Under the pieces are notes generated by a model that did no database searches, was not told where the DNA came from, and worked only from the letters and a program-made list of their open reading frames with translations. Of a DNA stretch of 64,000 nucleotides, positions 46,238 to 54,942 are shown in pieces. Position 1 is the stretch's first letter. Every line of letters starts with the position of its first letter. The stretch comes from Oscillospiraceae bacterium (GTDB lineage Bacteria; Bacillota; Clostridia; Oscillospirales; Oscillospiraceae): positions 29,367-93,366 of the forward strand of contig CAJTGJ010000015.1 of NCBI GenBank assembly GCA_910575695.1, read 5' to 3'. The position numbers and the translations under genes were made by a program.

Positions 46238-46583
46238 CGCGCCTGTGGCGCGTGGGACGGTCCCGGCAGCCCCGGCACGGGCGCTTCCCGTATCCCGCCC
46301 CGACCCCATGCCGTCCCGCTCCGGGGCCATACGACTGCGTTCCCTCCTACCCGGACGGGGCCATGGCGGCCCTCGTCCGCCCGTGGTGGTGGGGTCGCCG
46401 CCTATATCACTACGGGATCTGCGTCGGATGGGCGGGGGCCCATGGGCACCCCATCGCCGACCTGGCCGCACCATTGCCACTGGCCCCGCGTTTATAATTT
46501 TTTGCTTTGATATAGCACAAAACGGTCGAAATATCAGAGGTTTTGCTCCTCTCCAAAAATCGCAAAATAAATCCGAAAAAGTA

Positions 46584-46612
46584 TTGCATTTCTTTAGAAA
46601 ATGGTATAGAAT
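46584..46612 (+). promoter_or_regulatory. Promoter of the solenoid protein gene
   Basis: TTGCAT, 17-base spacer, TAGAAT, 40 bases before the start. Confidence 0.6.
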
Positions 46613-46651
46613 TAGTATGAAAAGTCAAAAGAAGAAATGGAGGAACATGCT

Positions 46652-47206
46652 ATGATGCTCAATGAACTATATGCTTTTGTTGGAGACAACCCAAAAGGCA
46701 CAGAACCCCCGGACCCTCCCGTCATTTACGGAGAACTGAATTTGGTTGGTAGGCAAATCACTTGGCTTCCTCGAAAGCTCATCGTTACAGGCGATATGGC
46801 AATCCTGCACTGTCCTAACCTCACGGCCCTGCCTGCGGAAATGTTTGTAGGCGGCGATCTTCTCCTAGACGGCAGTCAAATCAAGGAAATTCCGGCTGAT
46901 TTGGACGTGCGCGGAAATATTTATGCATATGACATGGATCTGAATATCCCCGCAGGCTACACGACGAATGGGGGTCTCGACCTCAGAGGTGACACTCGGC
47001 AGGAGGGCAACCCACGGAAGCCTCTCCAGCTTCCAGACAATTTGACCGTTAACGGCGATCTGGATGTTTCGGGCAGAAAGGTGAAATGGCCAAAGAACCT
47101 GATTGTCAAAGGTCGCTTGATACTTGATCACCAGTTGGCAGATCAGATTCCTATCGGGGTAGCCACTATAAACGGGAATTTCTGCGTTAATGGAGATAGA
47201 CTGTAA
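46652..47206 (+). CDS. Leucine-rich solenoid-like protein
   Basis: 184 residues built from repeats of the type LP-L-V-GDL (for example LVGRQITWLPRKLIVTGDM, LPAEMFVGGDLLLDGSQI, LPDNLTVNGDLDVSGRKV). This is the layout of small leucine-rich or beta-solenoid proteins; no signal peptide, no enzyme motif. GGAGG lies eight bases before ATG 46652. AT-rich relative to surroundings. Possible protein-binding or immunity-type cargo; function unknown. Confidence 0.7.
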   Translation: MMLNELYAFVGDNPKGTEPPDPPVIYGELNLVGRQITWLPRKLIVTGDMAILHCPNLTALPAEMFVGGDLLLDGSQIKEIPADLDVRGNIYAYDMDLNIPAGYTTNGGLDLRGDTRQEGNPRKPLQLPDNLTVNGDLDVSGRKVKWPKNLIVKGRLILDHQLADQIPIGVATINGNFCVNGDRL

Positions 47207-47236
47207 ATATGTCCGATTTATCGGGAAATAAAGTAA

Positions 47237-47275
47237 AAATCCCTCGGGAAGGTTCGTGGCCTTTCCGGGGGATTC
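47237..47275 (+). terminator. Terminator of the solenoid gene
   Basis: AATCCCTCGGGAAGG / CCTTTCCGGGGGATT imperfect stem, then CTTGTTGT. Confidence 0.55.
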
Positions 47276-47364
47276 TTGTTGTAATGCGGGGTAGCAAGGG
47301 TGGCGGTGTTGGGTCAGCGGAGCCGCGATGGCGAGGGTAACGCCACGGAGGAACAACTGGGAAC

Positions 47365-47401
47365 AAAAAACCTCCACCGACGCCCGTGGCGACGGTGGAG
47401 G
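47365..47401 (-). terminator. Terminator of the transglutaminase-like gene
   Basis: CCTCCACC / GGTGGAGG stem extended through GCC/GGC, with six T on the minus strand. Confidence 0.7.
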
Positions 47402-47415
47402 TGATGAGATACAGC

Positions 47416-48861
47416 TTAGTGGCCGTAGATAGTGCCGCGCCGCAGGTTGTAATACGCGGCATCGTGGAGGCAGACGTTCAATTTGTCGACGGTCTTGTTG
47501 AACTTGTCCACAACGCCGGCATACTCGTCCGCTTCATAGCTGCTGACCTTGAACGTGCCGTAGGCAGTGGTGCAAAACGGGCCGACAGTGGTATAGTCGT
47601 CGCCGGTCTTCTGCTTCGCCCAGTAGGCCTTCACGTTGGCCGCGTAGGTCTTGTTGTCCGTGCCGACATAAGCATTACGGAGGCCGGTGTTTACGTCCAC
47701 GATTTCCCAGCGGCCGTTCAGGTACACGATGTTGAACGCATGATTAGGACTGAAAGTGCCCATGACGTGGCAGGGGATGCCCAGTTCGCGGCACATGATG
47801 GCGTACACGTTGGAAAAGTCTTTGCACATGCCGAGATGGGAGTCCCACATGGTGTAGCCCTTGGCAGAACCGGACGCCGCGGCAGTTGCCCAGCGGTAGT
47901 CGCAGTCAGCGGGGGCCATGTCCTTGTCATAGGCGATGTTCTTCTTCATCCAGGCGAAGAGGGCGTAGGCATTGGCGTAGTCGCTGGCGTCCTCGTCCGG
48001 GCAGATCTCGTGGGCAAGACCGCGCCACTTGCCGCTGTTGTCAGGATAACGACTGGTGTTGGACTTGAACGGGTAATGAATAACCGTGACGTCGGCGGCC
48101 TTCTCCAGGTCGTTGCCGCCCTGCTTGGCGACCCAGGCTTGGAAGATATCATCTATCGTAAGGCTGTCCTTTTTGTCAGTCAGCCACGTCTTCATCGCCT
48201 GGTCGCTGGCCTGGAGCTCGCGATCCGCGAATTTGCCGACGCCGTCGCTCACGTAGACGGTCTGCCACGCGCTGACGGTCTCGACAGTGCCATCTTCATG
48301 AGTAAAGTCGAACCACACGCAGAAGGCGTAGGGGCCGTTCTTCAAGTTGGTCGTCTTCGCGGTGTGTTCCGTGTTGGCAGTCGCGTCCAGCACGATCTTC
48401 TCGGCGTCGTCGTACGTCCGGAACTCGACGGCATAGACCTCCACGTTGTCCAGGTCCGAGAATGCCTCATAGGTCAGGACGTTGCCCTCGATGCTGGCGC
48501 GGATACCCCAGAAACCCTGGCGATCCGTATAGATCTCATTGACGTACTTGCCGTCGAGGGCGTTGCAGCCTGCGTACCAGGTGTCGCGGAAATCGTAGAA
48601 GTACGTGTACTTGCCGGATTTCTCCTGGTAGTCCAGCTTGCGGAACGTATCGTAGCTGATATTGGTCAGGCTGGGATATTTAGTCGTACCGTAGGCCACG
48701 CGGGTCTTGGCCGTGCTGGAAGTGCTTGCGGCCACGGAAGCGACGGCGTTGGCCGGGGACTGGACGGCGGCGGCGGTTGGGGCCAGCACCGACACGCTCA
48801 GAACAAACGCTAGGAACAGGGACAAAACGCTGGTACATTTGTGCTTCGTCTTGAATTTCAT
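47416..48861 (-). CDS. Secreted transglutaminase-like superfamily protein
   Basis: 481 residues. Signal peptide with a long hydrophobic core (FLAFVLSVSVLAPTAAA). The C-terminal half has the catalytic layout of microbial transglutaminase-like / papain-fold proteins: Cys in HLGMCKDFSNVYAIMC, His in FSPNHAFNIVYLNGRWEI and Asp in VDVN just after. The N-terminal ~250 residues may bind a surface target. Likely cargo acting outside the cell, by proteolysis or crosslinking. A GGAGAG site precedes the ATG. Confidence 0.82.
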   Translation of the reverse strand: MKFKTKHKCTSVLSLFLAFVLSVSVLAPTAAAVQSPANAVASVAASTSSTAKTRVAYGTTKYPSLTNISYDTFRKLDYQEKSGKYTYFYDFRDTWYAGCNALDGKYVNEIYTDRQGFWGIRASIEGNVLTYEAFSDLDNVEVYAVEFRTYDDAEKIVLDATANTEHTAKTTNLKNGPYAFCVWFDFTHEDGTVETVSAWQTVYVSDGVGKFADRELQASDQAMKTWLTDKKDSLTIDDIFQAWVAKQGGNDLEKAADVTVIHYPFKSNTSRYPDNSGKWRGLAHEICPDEDASDYANAYALFAWMKKNIAYDKDMAPADCDYRWATAAASGSAKGYTMWDSHLGMCKDFSNVYAIMCRELGIPCHVMGTFSPNHAFNIVYLNGRWEIVDVNTGLRNAYVGTDNKTYAANVKAYWAKQKTGDDYTTVGPFCTTAYGTFKVSSYEADEYAGVVDKFNKTVDKLNVCLHDAAYYNLRRGTIYGH

Positions 48862-49318
48862 TATGGTCTCTCCTTCTTTCTAGCGGGACAAACCGTCGCG
48901 GCTGTCCCTGCTGTTCTCAACGGGTACTTACCTTTGGGGGTGGTACTTCCATTCCCGGCCCCCGCAGGCGTTCCCGTTGAGACAACAAAAGCGGCGCAGG
49001 GCATGATAATTCCCTACACCGCCGATAACACACGCAAACGCCATTTCCCCCCTTGAAAACTGACTGGAAAAAGGGTATACTGACGCTGGGCGCAATATCT
49101 TTTTGCTGTGTGGGAGGGAGTGTCTCCTGCATAGGGCCTTGGGGGGTTGCCGCCCCCCAAGGCCTGCCTTATGCTTTTGTTATCTCGCTTCTTATTCTAT
49201 ATCATGTCGAAAAATATTGCAACAGGTTTTTTCACGGTTCGGCAGTCCGGGCCGTGTTTTTTGCTGCAAAGCAGCGGGGGCGGGCGTGGCCGGGCGATAA
49301 TGGCTAATCTCATGGCCG
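48862..49318. other. Non-coding stretch with hairpins
   Basis: TCTCAACGGG (48915-48924) pairs with CCCGTTGAGA (48973-48982), and CCTTGGGGGG (49137-49146) with CCCCCCAAGG (49153-49162). Short open frames here lack support. Confidence 0.5.
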
Positions 49319-49669
49319 CTATGTGGCGCTGGGGGCCGCCTGGTTTTTGGGCCTGCTGTCGCCGAAGCTGACGCTGCTGGCTAAGATTTCCGCGCTGCGG
49401 CGCTTGCCGCCGTCCCGGCTTGTCCAGTCGCGGAGCTGGAGCCGTCCGTCAATCACGGCCATGCGGCCCTTGGTGAAATACTTGCTGACAAATTCGGCGG
49501 TGCTGCGCCAGGCCACAATGTCGATGAAGTCCGTGACCTTGCCGCCGCTGGCGTCCTTGAAATCCCGCTCACAGGCGACGGAGAAGGACGCGACAAGAAT
49601 GCCGTTCTGAGTGCGGCGGAGCTCTGGGTCCCGCACAAGACGGCCCATGACAATAATTCGGTTTAGCAT
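49319..49669 (-). CDS. ssb: Single-stranded DNA-binding protein
   Basis: 116-residue OB-fold protein. MLNRIIVMGRLVRDPELRRT at the N-terminus, then FSVACERDF and FIDIVAWRSTAEFVSKYF are classic SSB motifs. The acidic C-terminal tip of chromosomal SSB is missing, as in many plasmid SSBs. Start at 49669, with GGGAAAAG upstream. Suggests the nested element has a single-stranded stage. Confidence 0.92.
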   Translation of the reverse strand: MLNRIIVMGRLVRDPELRRTQNGILVASFSVACERDFKDASGGKVTDFIDIVAWRSTAEFVSKYFTKGRMAVIDGRLQLRDWTSRDGGKRRSAEILASSVSFGDSRPKNQAAPSAT

Positions 49670-49759
49670 AGCTTTTCCCTCCATGATGAAGGACCGCTCC
49701 CAAATGCAATGGAGCGGTCCTTTTTATGTCGTTCTTTCCGAAGCGGCGGGCTTCCATCC

Positions 49760-50035
49760 TCAAATCATGTGGAAGTGCCGCAGAGCGGCCTCGACCGCCG
49801 CCTCCATCGTTGGTGGGACCTGCGGCGGCTCCACGCCCTCCGGCAGCGGTCGGCTCTGGCCTCCCTGGGTAACGACGCCATGCTTCCGCTTGACCTGGGT
49901 GACGTGCCAGGAAGCCGCTTTTAGGCCATACTCCTGCAATACCCAATCCCTGATTTCCCGGTAGGCGGCAGGATGATAGGGTGTAGCCTCCAGCGACGGT
50001 TCGTACTCCAGAAAAACGTGCTTCCGGCTTTTCAT
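49760..50035 (-). CDS. Small conserved mobile-element protein
   Basis: 91 residues, MKSRKHVFLEYEPSLEATPY then YREIRDWVLQEYGLK. I recognise the style from small proteins next to serine-recombinase elements of Clostridia, some labelled RNA methyltransferase, but no methyltransferase motif is visible. Its start lies just inside the right arm, and the frame is open across the att site, so in the excised circle it is fused in frame to the recombinase. Confidence 0.65.
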   Translation of the reverse strand: MKSRKHVFLEYEPSLEATPYHPAAYREIRDWVLQEYGLKAASWHVTQVKRKHGVVTQGGQSRPLPEGVEPPQVPPTMEAAVEAALRHFHMI

Positions 50036-50065
50036 AAATTCCCTACCTATACGGAGTAGCGTTGG
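50036..50065. other. Right att half of nested element
   Basis: 15-bp arm AAATTCCCTACCTAT, 13-bp spacer, GG core. Confidence 0.85.
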
Positions 50066-51947
50066 CGCGGTGGTGGGCACCAGCAACGGCGAGTTTGTGA
50101 CAGATGAGGCGGGCCGGATCGTTTTGGAGGGCCTGGAACCGGGGACTACCATCACCGCCCGCGAGATCAAAACCGTGGAGGGCTACGAGCTGGACGGCCA
50201 GCCCAAGTCCATCAAAATCAAAGAAGGGGAAGTGCAGTACCTCCGCTTTTATAACAAAAAGCTGGGTTCCATCGTGGTACGGAAGCTGGATCAAAACAGT
50301 TTGACGCCGCTGGCCGGGGTGGAGTTCCAGATCGTCTACTCCGATGGCCGCTACCTGGACGACGACTACGGCCACCTGTCCAGCAAGGGCCTGTATAAGA
50401 CCGACAGCAACGGCGAGATCAGAATTTCCGGCGTGTCCGGCACACTGGTGATCACCGAGACAAAGCCCCTGCCCGGCTATGTGATGGACGAGGGCACCCG
50501 GACGCAGACCGTGAAAGTGAACCCTTCGGACACGCAGACCATCACCGTGTATAACACAAAGGTGGGCGGCTTGACCATCGTGAAAAAGGACGAGCAGACC
50601 TCCGAGAGAATCCCCAACGTCCAGATGGAGGTGCGGAAGCTGAACGGGGAGATCATCGGCACCTTCACCACCGACAGCAACGGCATGATCCAGCTTCCCC
50701 AGGCCGAGAAGGGCTGGTATGAGGTGGTGGAGCGCAAGGCCGCCGAGGGCTACCGCCTGGACGCCACCCCCCACCGAATTGAGGTGAAGGACGGCCAGCA
50801 GGCCGTGCTGGAAGTGACCAACCGAAAGGCCGGTTCCGCCCTGATCCATAAGGTGGACAGCCTGACGGGCGAGGGGATTTTTGGCGTCACCTTCCTGGTG
50901 TCCGACAGCCGGGGCAACCCCATCGGCACCTATCAGAGCGACAACGAGGGTTATGTGTTCATCGACAAGGAGCTGGCGGACGGCAAGTACACCATCCGGG
51001 AGATCGAATGTGCGGACGGCTACATTTTGGACACCCAGCCCAAAACAATTTACATCCAGTACGGCGGCTGCTCCACCATCACATGGCCCAATACCGCCGT
51101 CCGGGGGCAAATCCAGATCGTGAAGAAATCCGCCGACTATAACCCCACCAACGGCCTGCCCGCCGAGACGCCGCTGGCCGGGGCCACCTTTGAGATTTAC
51201 AACGAGCGCAACGGGAACAAGGTGGACACCATCGTGACCGACAGGAACGGGCTGGCGTCCTCCAAGGCCCTGCCCCTGGGCCGCTATACCATCAAGGAAA
51301 CCAAGGCCCCGGCCAACTACGGCGCCACCGCCGACACCTTTACCGCCGTGTTGGAACACAGCGGCCAGATCGTGAAGCTGGAGATCACCAATAAGAGCGT
51401 GTCCACGGGGGTTTCCATCGAAAAGACCGGGCCCAAGGAGGCCATGTCCGGCCAGCCTGTGCGCTATGTGTTCTCCCATATCGGAAACACCAGCAACGTG
51501 ACCCTGGAATCCTTCTATTGGAGGGATACGCTGCCCGCCGCCGTAAAGCTGGACAAGATTGTGACCGGCACCTACAATTTCCCCGGCACCTATAAGATTG
51601 TCTATAAGGTGAACAACACGGGGGACTACCGCACCCTGGCCGATAATCTGTCCACCAGCAAAAACTACACTCTGGCCGCGTCCCCCGTGGCCCTGGGGCT
51701 GGCATCCAACCAGCGTGTCACCGAGATCATGTTCGTGTTCGGGCAGGCCCCCGGCGGGTTCTCCCAGGTGGAGGCCCCCATGGTGTACTGTGTGGCCCTG
51801 TCCAATCTGGCCCCTGGGAGCAGCTTCGTCAACGTTGCCGACGTGGGCGGCACCTATAACGGCATCTGGCAGCAGGCCGTGACCCGCTGGGTAACAAAAG
51901 TATATGGGAAACCCATCGTGCCCACCCTGCCCAAAACCGGCTATTAA
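50064..51947 (+). pseudogene. Giant adhesin, 3' part
   Basis: Continues the interrupted eleventh Cna-B domain (GAVVGTSNGEFVTDEAGRI). Four further SpaA/Cna-B repeats follow (LGSIVVRKLDQNSLTPLAGV, VGGLTIVKKDEQTSERIPNV and others), then a DUF11-like domain (about the last 190 residues). It ends PTLPKTGY immediately before TAA. The sortase motif is therefore terminal, with no hydrophobic helix or charged tail. A GTG at 50070 could start a truncated product, but there is no ribosome binding site. Frame joins exactly with 39715-43562 after excision. Confidence 0.88.
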
Positions 51948-51955
51948 AAACCGCC

Positions 51956-51990
51956 GGGGAAATGTGTCTCATCGTGAGACACATTTCCCC
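51956..51990. repeat. ICE hairpin repeat with 16-bp arms
   Basis: GGGGAAATGTGTCTCA / TGAGACACATTTCCCC, TCG loop, just after the adhesin stop. Confidence 0.85.
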
Positions 51991-52009
51991 CTTTGAATAG
52001 GAGGGAAAT

Positions 52010-52543
52010 ATGCCCGAAAAAAAGTATATCCGCTTTATCAACAGCGACTACAAGACCCTGTTCCACCTCCCGGACGGCGGGCGCGTCAGGATCACCTACC
52101 CTGACGGACGGCAGACTGACCGGGTGTGCCGCTTCATAGACGAGTACCACACAGAGATTGGGGGCTGGTGCTACCATATCTGTGAATTTGCCGAGCGCAT
52201 GGAGCAGACCGGCGCAAGATACGCGCCGCTGGACTACATCCGGGATATGGAGTTCTACCGCAAATATTTCTTCGCGGCCAGTGAAGCGGGTAGCGGCCCC
52301 GCTTATTACATCATTGACGAGACGCAGGCCCATGGTTTTGCCGTCGCCCCTGCGGGGGCCGGGAAGGGCATGAAATACTGCGTGTTTGAACAGGTGCAGG
52401 ACGGCTACCGTTCCAGGCCCGGTAACGTTGTGGCGTGGGGCGGGACGCTCCAGGAAATCCGCCCCCAGGATTGGGGCTTTGATCTGGCAAAGATCAAGGC
52501 GGTGACACAGAGGCCGAAAAAGCACATAGGCCACAAACGTTGA
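52010..52543 (+). CDS. ICE protein of unknown function
   Basis: 177 residues, unrecognised. Begins MPEKKYIRFINSDYKTLFHL; contains ITYPDGRQTDRVCRFIDEYH (a strand-rich segment) and ends in a basic tail. AATAGGAGGGAAAT precedes the ATG. It follows an ICE hairpin repeat and precedes the coupling-protein operon. Confidence 0.6.
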   Translation: MPEKKYIRFINSDYKTLFHLPDGGRVRITYPDGRQTDRVCRFIDEYHTEIGGWCYHICEFAERMEQTGARYAPLDYIRDMEFYRKYFFAASEAGSGPAYYIIDETQAHGFAVAPAGAGKGMKYCVFEQVQDGYRSRPGNVVAWGGTLQEIRPQDWGFDLAKIKAVTQRPKKHIGHKR

Positions 52544-52629
52544 GCAGGGCCAGCATATCAAAGGCCCGGGCGCCCCCGCGCATAAGCGGCAGCACCTATT
52601 TTCGATCACTTACTTCGCGCCGGAATTAA

Positions 52630-52644
52630 ATCTCACCATGAGAC
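52630..52644. repeat. ICE hairpin repeat
   Basis: ATCTCACCATGAGAC, flanked by CCGGAA / TTCCGG. Confidence 0.75.
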
Positions 52645-52677
52645 GCATTTCCGGCCCCTTTGAAGGAGGCGAAAACA

Positions 52678-52782
52678 ATAGACGATTTCAAGGCTGTTCG
52701 CAGCAGCTTATCCTTTCGGCGCTCCATCCACAGCAAACGGGAGCGGTGGAGCGTCCCGGCAAAAAGGTGGGGTGGGCGGTGA
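52678..52782 (+). CDS. 34-codon ORF with ATA start, coupled to virD4
   Basis: ATA 52678 sits eight bases after AAGGAGG. The product begins DDFKAVRSSLSFRRSIHSKR, is very basic and has no recognised domain. Its TGA overlaps the virD4 GTG by GTGA, the usual coupling arrangement, which supports its being translated. Possibly a regulatory or leader peptide for the coupling protein. Confidence 0.55.
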   Translation: MDDFKAVRSSLSFRRSIHSKRERWSVPAKRWGGR

Positions 52783-54533
52783 AAAAACAGACTGACAGCG
52801 GCTATATTCAATGGATATTCCTTGCCCTGCCCGTCCTATGGATGGGGGCGGTGCTGGCCTACGCCTATGAGGACGGCATGAATGTGTTTGAACTCCTGCC
52901 ACGCTTCGCCGCCGCCATGGAGCATCCCTTTGCCATCGGGTGGACGGCCCACACCCCCCGCTTTGTGCTGGGGGCGCTGGTGGCCTACGGCTTTGCCGTC
53001 ACCATGTACCTGACCGGCAGGCAGAACCGCCGCCCTGGGGAGGAACACGGCTCCGCCCATTGGGGGAACGTGCATCAGCTTGACCGCAAATACCGGGACA
53101 AGGACCTGCACAACAACGTTATCCTGTCCCAAAACCTGCACATGAGCTTGAATGGCCGGAAGCACTTCCGAAACCTGCTGCAAATCGTGGTGGGCGGCTC
53201 CGGTTCCGGCAAGACCCGGTATGTGGTGAAGCCCAATATCTATGAGGCCAACGCCTCCTATATCGCGACTGACCCCAAGGGGGAGCTCGCCCGCGCCGCC
53301 GTCCCGCTGCTCTTGCGGGAGGGGTATGTGATCCGGGTGATCGACCTTGTTGACCTGGACCACAGCGACCATTATAACCCCTTCCACTACATCCGCAGCG
53401 ACGCCGACGTGCTTAAACTGATCGCCAATTTCATCCGCAACACCACACCCAAGGGGGCCCACTCCAACGATCCCTTCTGGGAGAAAAGCGAGATCGCCCT
53501 GGACTCTGCCCTAATGCTCTATCTGCTCCACGAGGCGCCCCCGGAGGAGCAGACCATGGAAATGATGTTGACCATGCTGGAATACGGGGCGGCCAAGGAG
53601 GGGGACGGGGACTACCAATCGCCCCTGGACCTGCTGTTTGAGGCGTTGGAGGAAGAAAACCCAAACCATATCGCCCTGCGTCAGTACAAGGTGTTCAAGC
53701 AGGCCCCCAGCGAAACCGCCATGAGCATTTTGATCACCGCCTCCGTCCGTCTGGCCCCCTTCACCTAGCGGATCACCAGCAAAGACACCATGGAGCTGGA
53801 CAAGCTGGGGGAGCGGAAACAGGCGGTATTCTGCATCATCCCGGACAGTAACGACGCCTCGCTGAATTTCCTGGTGGGTATGCTCTATACCCAGGCGTTC
53901 CAGGAGCTCTACTATCAGGCGGACAAGGTGCATGGCGGCGCCCTGCCCGTCCCGGTCCGGCTGATGTTCGACGAGTTCGCCAATGTAGCTTTGCCGGACG
54001 GCTATGCCCGGCTCCAGGCCACCATGCGCTCCCGGAACATCATGGCCACCATTATACTACAGAACATTTCACAATTAAAGTCCCTGTTCAAAGACGACTG
54101 GGAGGGCATCATCGGCAACGCGGACAGCTTCATCTACCTGGGCGGGAACGAGCAATCCACCCATAAATATGTTTCCGAGCTGTTGGGGAAGGAGACGATC
54201 CAGACCCAGACCAGCAGCCAGAGCAAGGGGCGCAACGGTTCCTACAGCCAGAATTTTCAACAGGCGGGCCGCGAGCTCTTGACTCCCGATGAAGTGCGTA
54301 TGCTGGACAACCGGCTTTCCATCATCCTGATCCGGGGGGAGGCCCCGGTGATGGACGCCAAGTACGACCTGGAACGGCACCCCAACCTCAAGTACACCGG
54401 GGACGGCGGGGCCATTCCCTACGTCCACAACGCCAAGTGCCTCTATGACGCGGGCGACCTGGACTTTACCTTTACATCCCTGGAAGAAACCGAAATCATC
54501 GACGAATTGGAGGAATCTGACCATGAAAAATGA
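52779..54533 (+). pseudogene. VirD4/TraG coupling protein with in-frame TAG
   Basis: ATPase linking the relaxosome to the transfer channel. GTG 52779. Two N-terminal transmembrane helices, Walker A GGSGSGKT at about 139-146, DPKGELAR, and Walker B MFDEFAN after the stop. TAG at 53766-53768 follows RLAPFT; the same frame resumes RITSKDTMELDKLGERKQA and runs to 54533, 585 codons in all. Alignment suggests a few residues may also be missing at this point. It is inactive unless TAG is read through, or the assembly is wrong. Confidence 0.85.
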
Positions 54534-54876
54534 CCATAACAACAACCATGACCTGACCCGTTCCCGCGCCAAGGCCCGACGCTGTATGGCGGCGTGGACG
54601 GCCCTGGTGCTGTCCCTGGCCCTGTTCACCCTTCCGGCCTTCGCTTCGCCCGGCGGCGGCAGCGATCCCCTGTCCATCGTCAACAACCTGTCCGACTTCA
54701 TCTTCTCCTGCATCAAGGCCATCGGCGTGATCATCCTGGGCTGGGGCATCGTCCAGCTCGGCATGAGCATCCAGTCCCATGACGCCAGCCAGCGCAGCCA
54801 GGGTATGCTGTGCGTGTTCGGTGGGCTGATCATCGCGTTCAGCAAGGAGATCTTGTCCACCATCGGCGCGCTGTGA
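54523..54876 (+). CDS. Maff2-family small membrane protein
   Basis: 117 residues. N-terminal hydrophilic stretch, a signal-like helix (WTALVLSLALFTLPAFA), then two hydrophobic segments (SDFIFSCIKAIGVIILGWG; GMLCVFGGLIIAFS). Fits the Maff2 / VirB2-like subunit placed between the coupling protein and the VirB6-like protein in these ICEs. ATG 54523 overlaps the virD4 end; GGAGG lies nine bases earlier. Confidence 0.8.
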   Translation: MKNDHNNNHDLTRSRAKARRCMAAWTALVLSLALFTLPAFASPGGGSDPLSIVNNLSDFIFSCIKAIGVIILGWGIVQLGMSIQSHDASQRSQGMLCVFGGLIIAFSKEILSTIGAL

Positions 54877-54895
54877 GGCGGGCCGGAACAAATAA

Positions 54896-54928
54896 GAGAA
54901 TCGCGTCTCACCATGAGACGCGATTCTC
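54896..54928. repeat. ICE hairpin repeat with 15-bp arms
   Basis: GAGAATCGCGTCTCA / TGAGACGCGATTCTC, CCA loop. Confidence 0.85.
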
Positions 54929-54942
54929 CCCTATGGGGGTGA

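Larger units (their letters stand above)
45670..46636. other. Gene-free GC-rich stretch of nested element
   Basis: I see no credible protein gene here; the open frames are GC-driven. It holds the TGGCCCAC cluster described separately and ends in an AT-rich promoter region. Confidence 0.5.
43561..50065. mobile_element. Nested 6.5-kb serine-recombinase element
   Basis: Bounded by a GG dinucleotide at 43561-43562 and 50064-50065. Removing one copy and the 6,503 bp between joins TCC-GG to C-GCG, restoring ...SSG-AVVGTSNGEF in the adhesin. Perfect inverted arms ATAGGTAGGGAATTT (43576-43590) and AAATTCCCTACCTAT (50036-50050) each lie exactly 13 bp inside the core. No ICE hairpin repeat occurs within it. 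Cargo: recombinase, solenoid protein, transglutaminase-like protein, SSB, small conserved protein and structured non-coding DNA. Confidence 0.9.

Noticed and set aside
45599..46510. Several 160-300-codon plus-strand frames in the nested element
   Set aside because: Mutually overlapping, rich in Arg/Gly/Pro, no ribosome binding sites; they cover hairpins and the TGGCCCAC cluster.
49053..49307. 84-codon frame with a hydrophobic segment
   Set aside because: No ribosome binding site, crosses a strong hairpin, no resemblance to known proteins.
53766..53768. TAG reassigned to an amino acid in this genome
   Set aside because: TAG ends rseP and the TrbL-like gene at expected positions.
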